From contig CABPSV020000335.1 in assembly GCA_902459845.2 (NCBI GenBank), positions 1 through 18,773 on the forward strand: DNA of 18,773 nucleotides. The letters are read 5' to 3'. Origin of the DNA: Hepatocystis sp. ex Piliocolobus tephrosceles (taxonomy: Eukaryota > Apicomplexa > Aconoidasida > Haemosporida > Plasmodiidae). Positions within the stretch are counted from its first letter, which is position 1. The letters are not shown here. More notes on this DNA, generated by a model. The model made no database searches, was not told the DNA's origin, and worked only from the letters and a program-made list of their open reading frames with translations.

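Overview
This window is almost entirely one very long, intronless minus-strand gene from an extremely AT-rich protist. I read it as a Plasmodium (malaria parasite) genome. The evidence is long poly(dA:dT) and (TA)n tracts between genes, heavy use of Asn/Lys/Ile/Asp codons, and dozens of in-frame low-complexity tandem arrays inside a conserved housekeeping protein. I cannot assign a species from sequence alone; a Laverania or avian-type low-GC lineage would fit.

The gene encodes the carboxy-terminal part (at least 5,893 residues) of midasin (MDN1/Rea1). Midasin is the giant dynein-related AAA+ ATPase that strips assembly factors from 60S pre-ribosomes; in Plasmodium annotation it is often called 'dynein-related AAA-type ATPase'. 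Reading on the minus strand from the right edge, the layout is: (a) a Lys/Ser/Gly-rich 36-bp tandem repeat that runs off the window, so the true start and AAA1-AAA4 lie outside; (b) AAA5 with intact Walker A and Walker B (about 18370-17400); (c) AAA6 with an intact Walker A, a degenerate Walker B and a 27-copy hexapeptide array inside it (about 17200-15850); (d) a linker/stalk of roughly 3,500 residues carrying many short repeat arrays (about 15850-5390); (e) the conserved GxGxGEGxG motif that opens the acidic tail; (f) an approximately 1,100-residue Asp/Glu/Asn-rich tail with several 12- and 21-bp arrays (about 5345-2000); (g) the C-terminal MIDAS (VWA-type) domain ending at a TGA at 1082-1084.

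Positions 1-1081 hold no gene I can support. They contain a 72-base poly(A) edge, a 13/26-bp array, a 10-bp array and homopolymer or TA tracts, and they form the 3' flank of the midasin gene. Repeat periods inside the gene are multiples of three (9, 12, 15, 18, 21, 24, 27, 36 bp). The two flank arrays have 10- and 13/26-bp periods. This contrast independently supports the long single reading frame.

I see no unknown multi-gene system. The points worth a second look are structural: repeat insertions at equivalent positions in AAA5 and AAA6, the state of the AAA6 and MIDAS motifs, very long A-tracks in coding mRNA, and the mosaic repeats.
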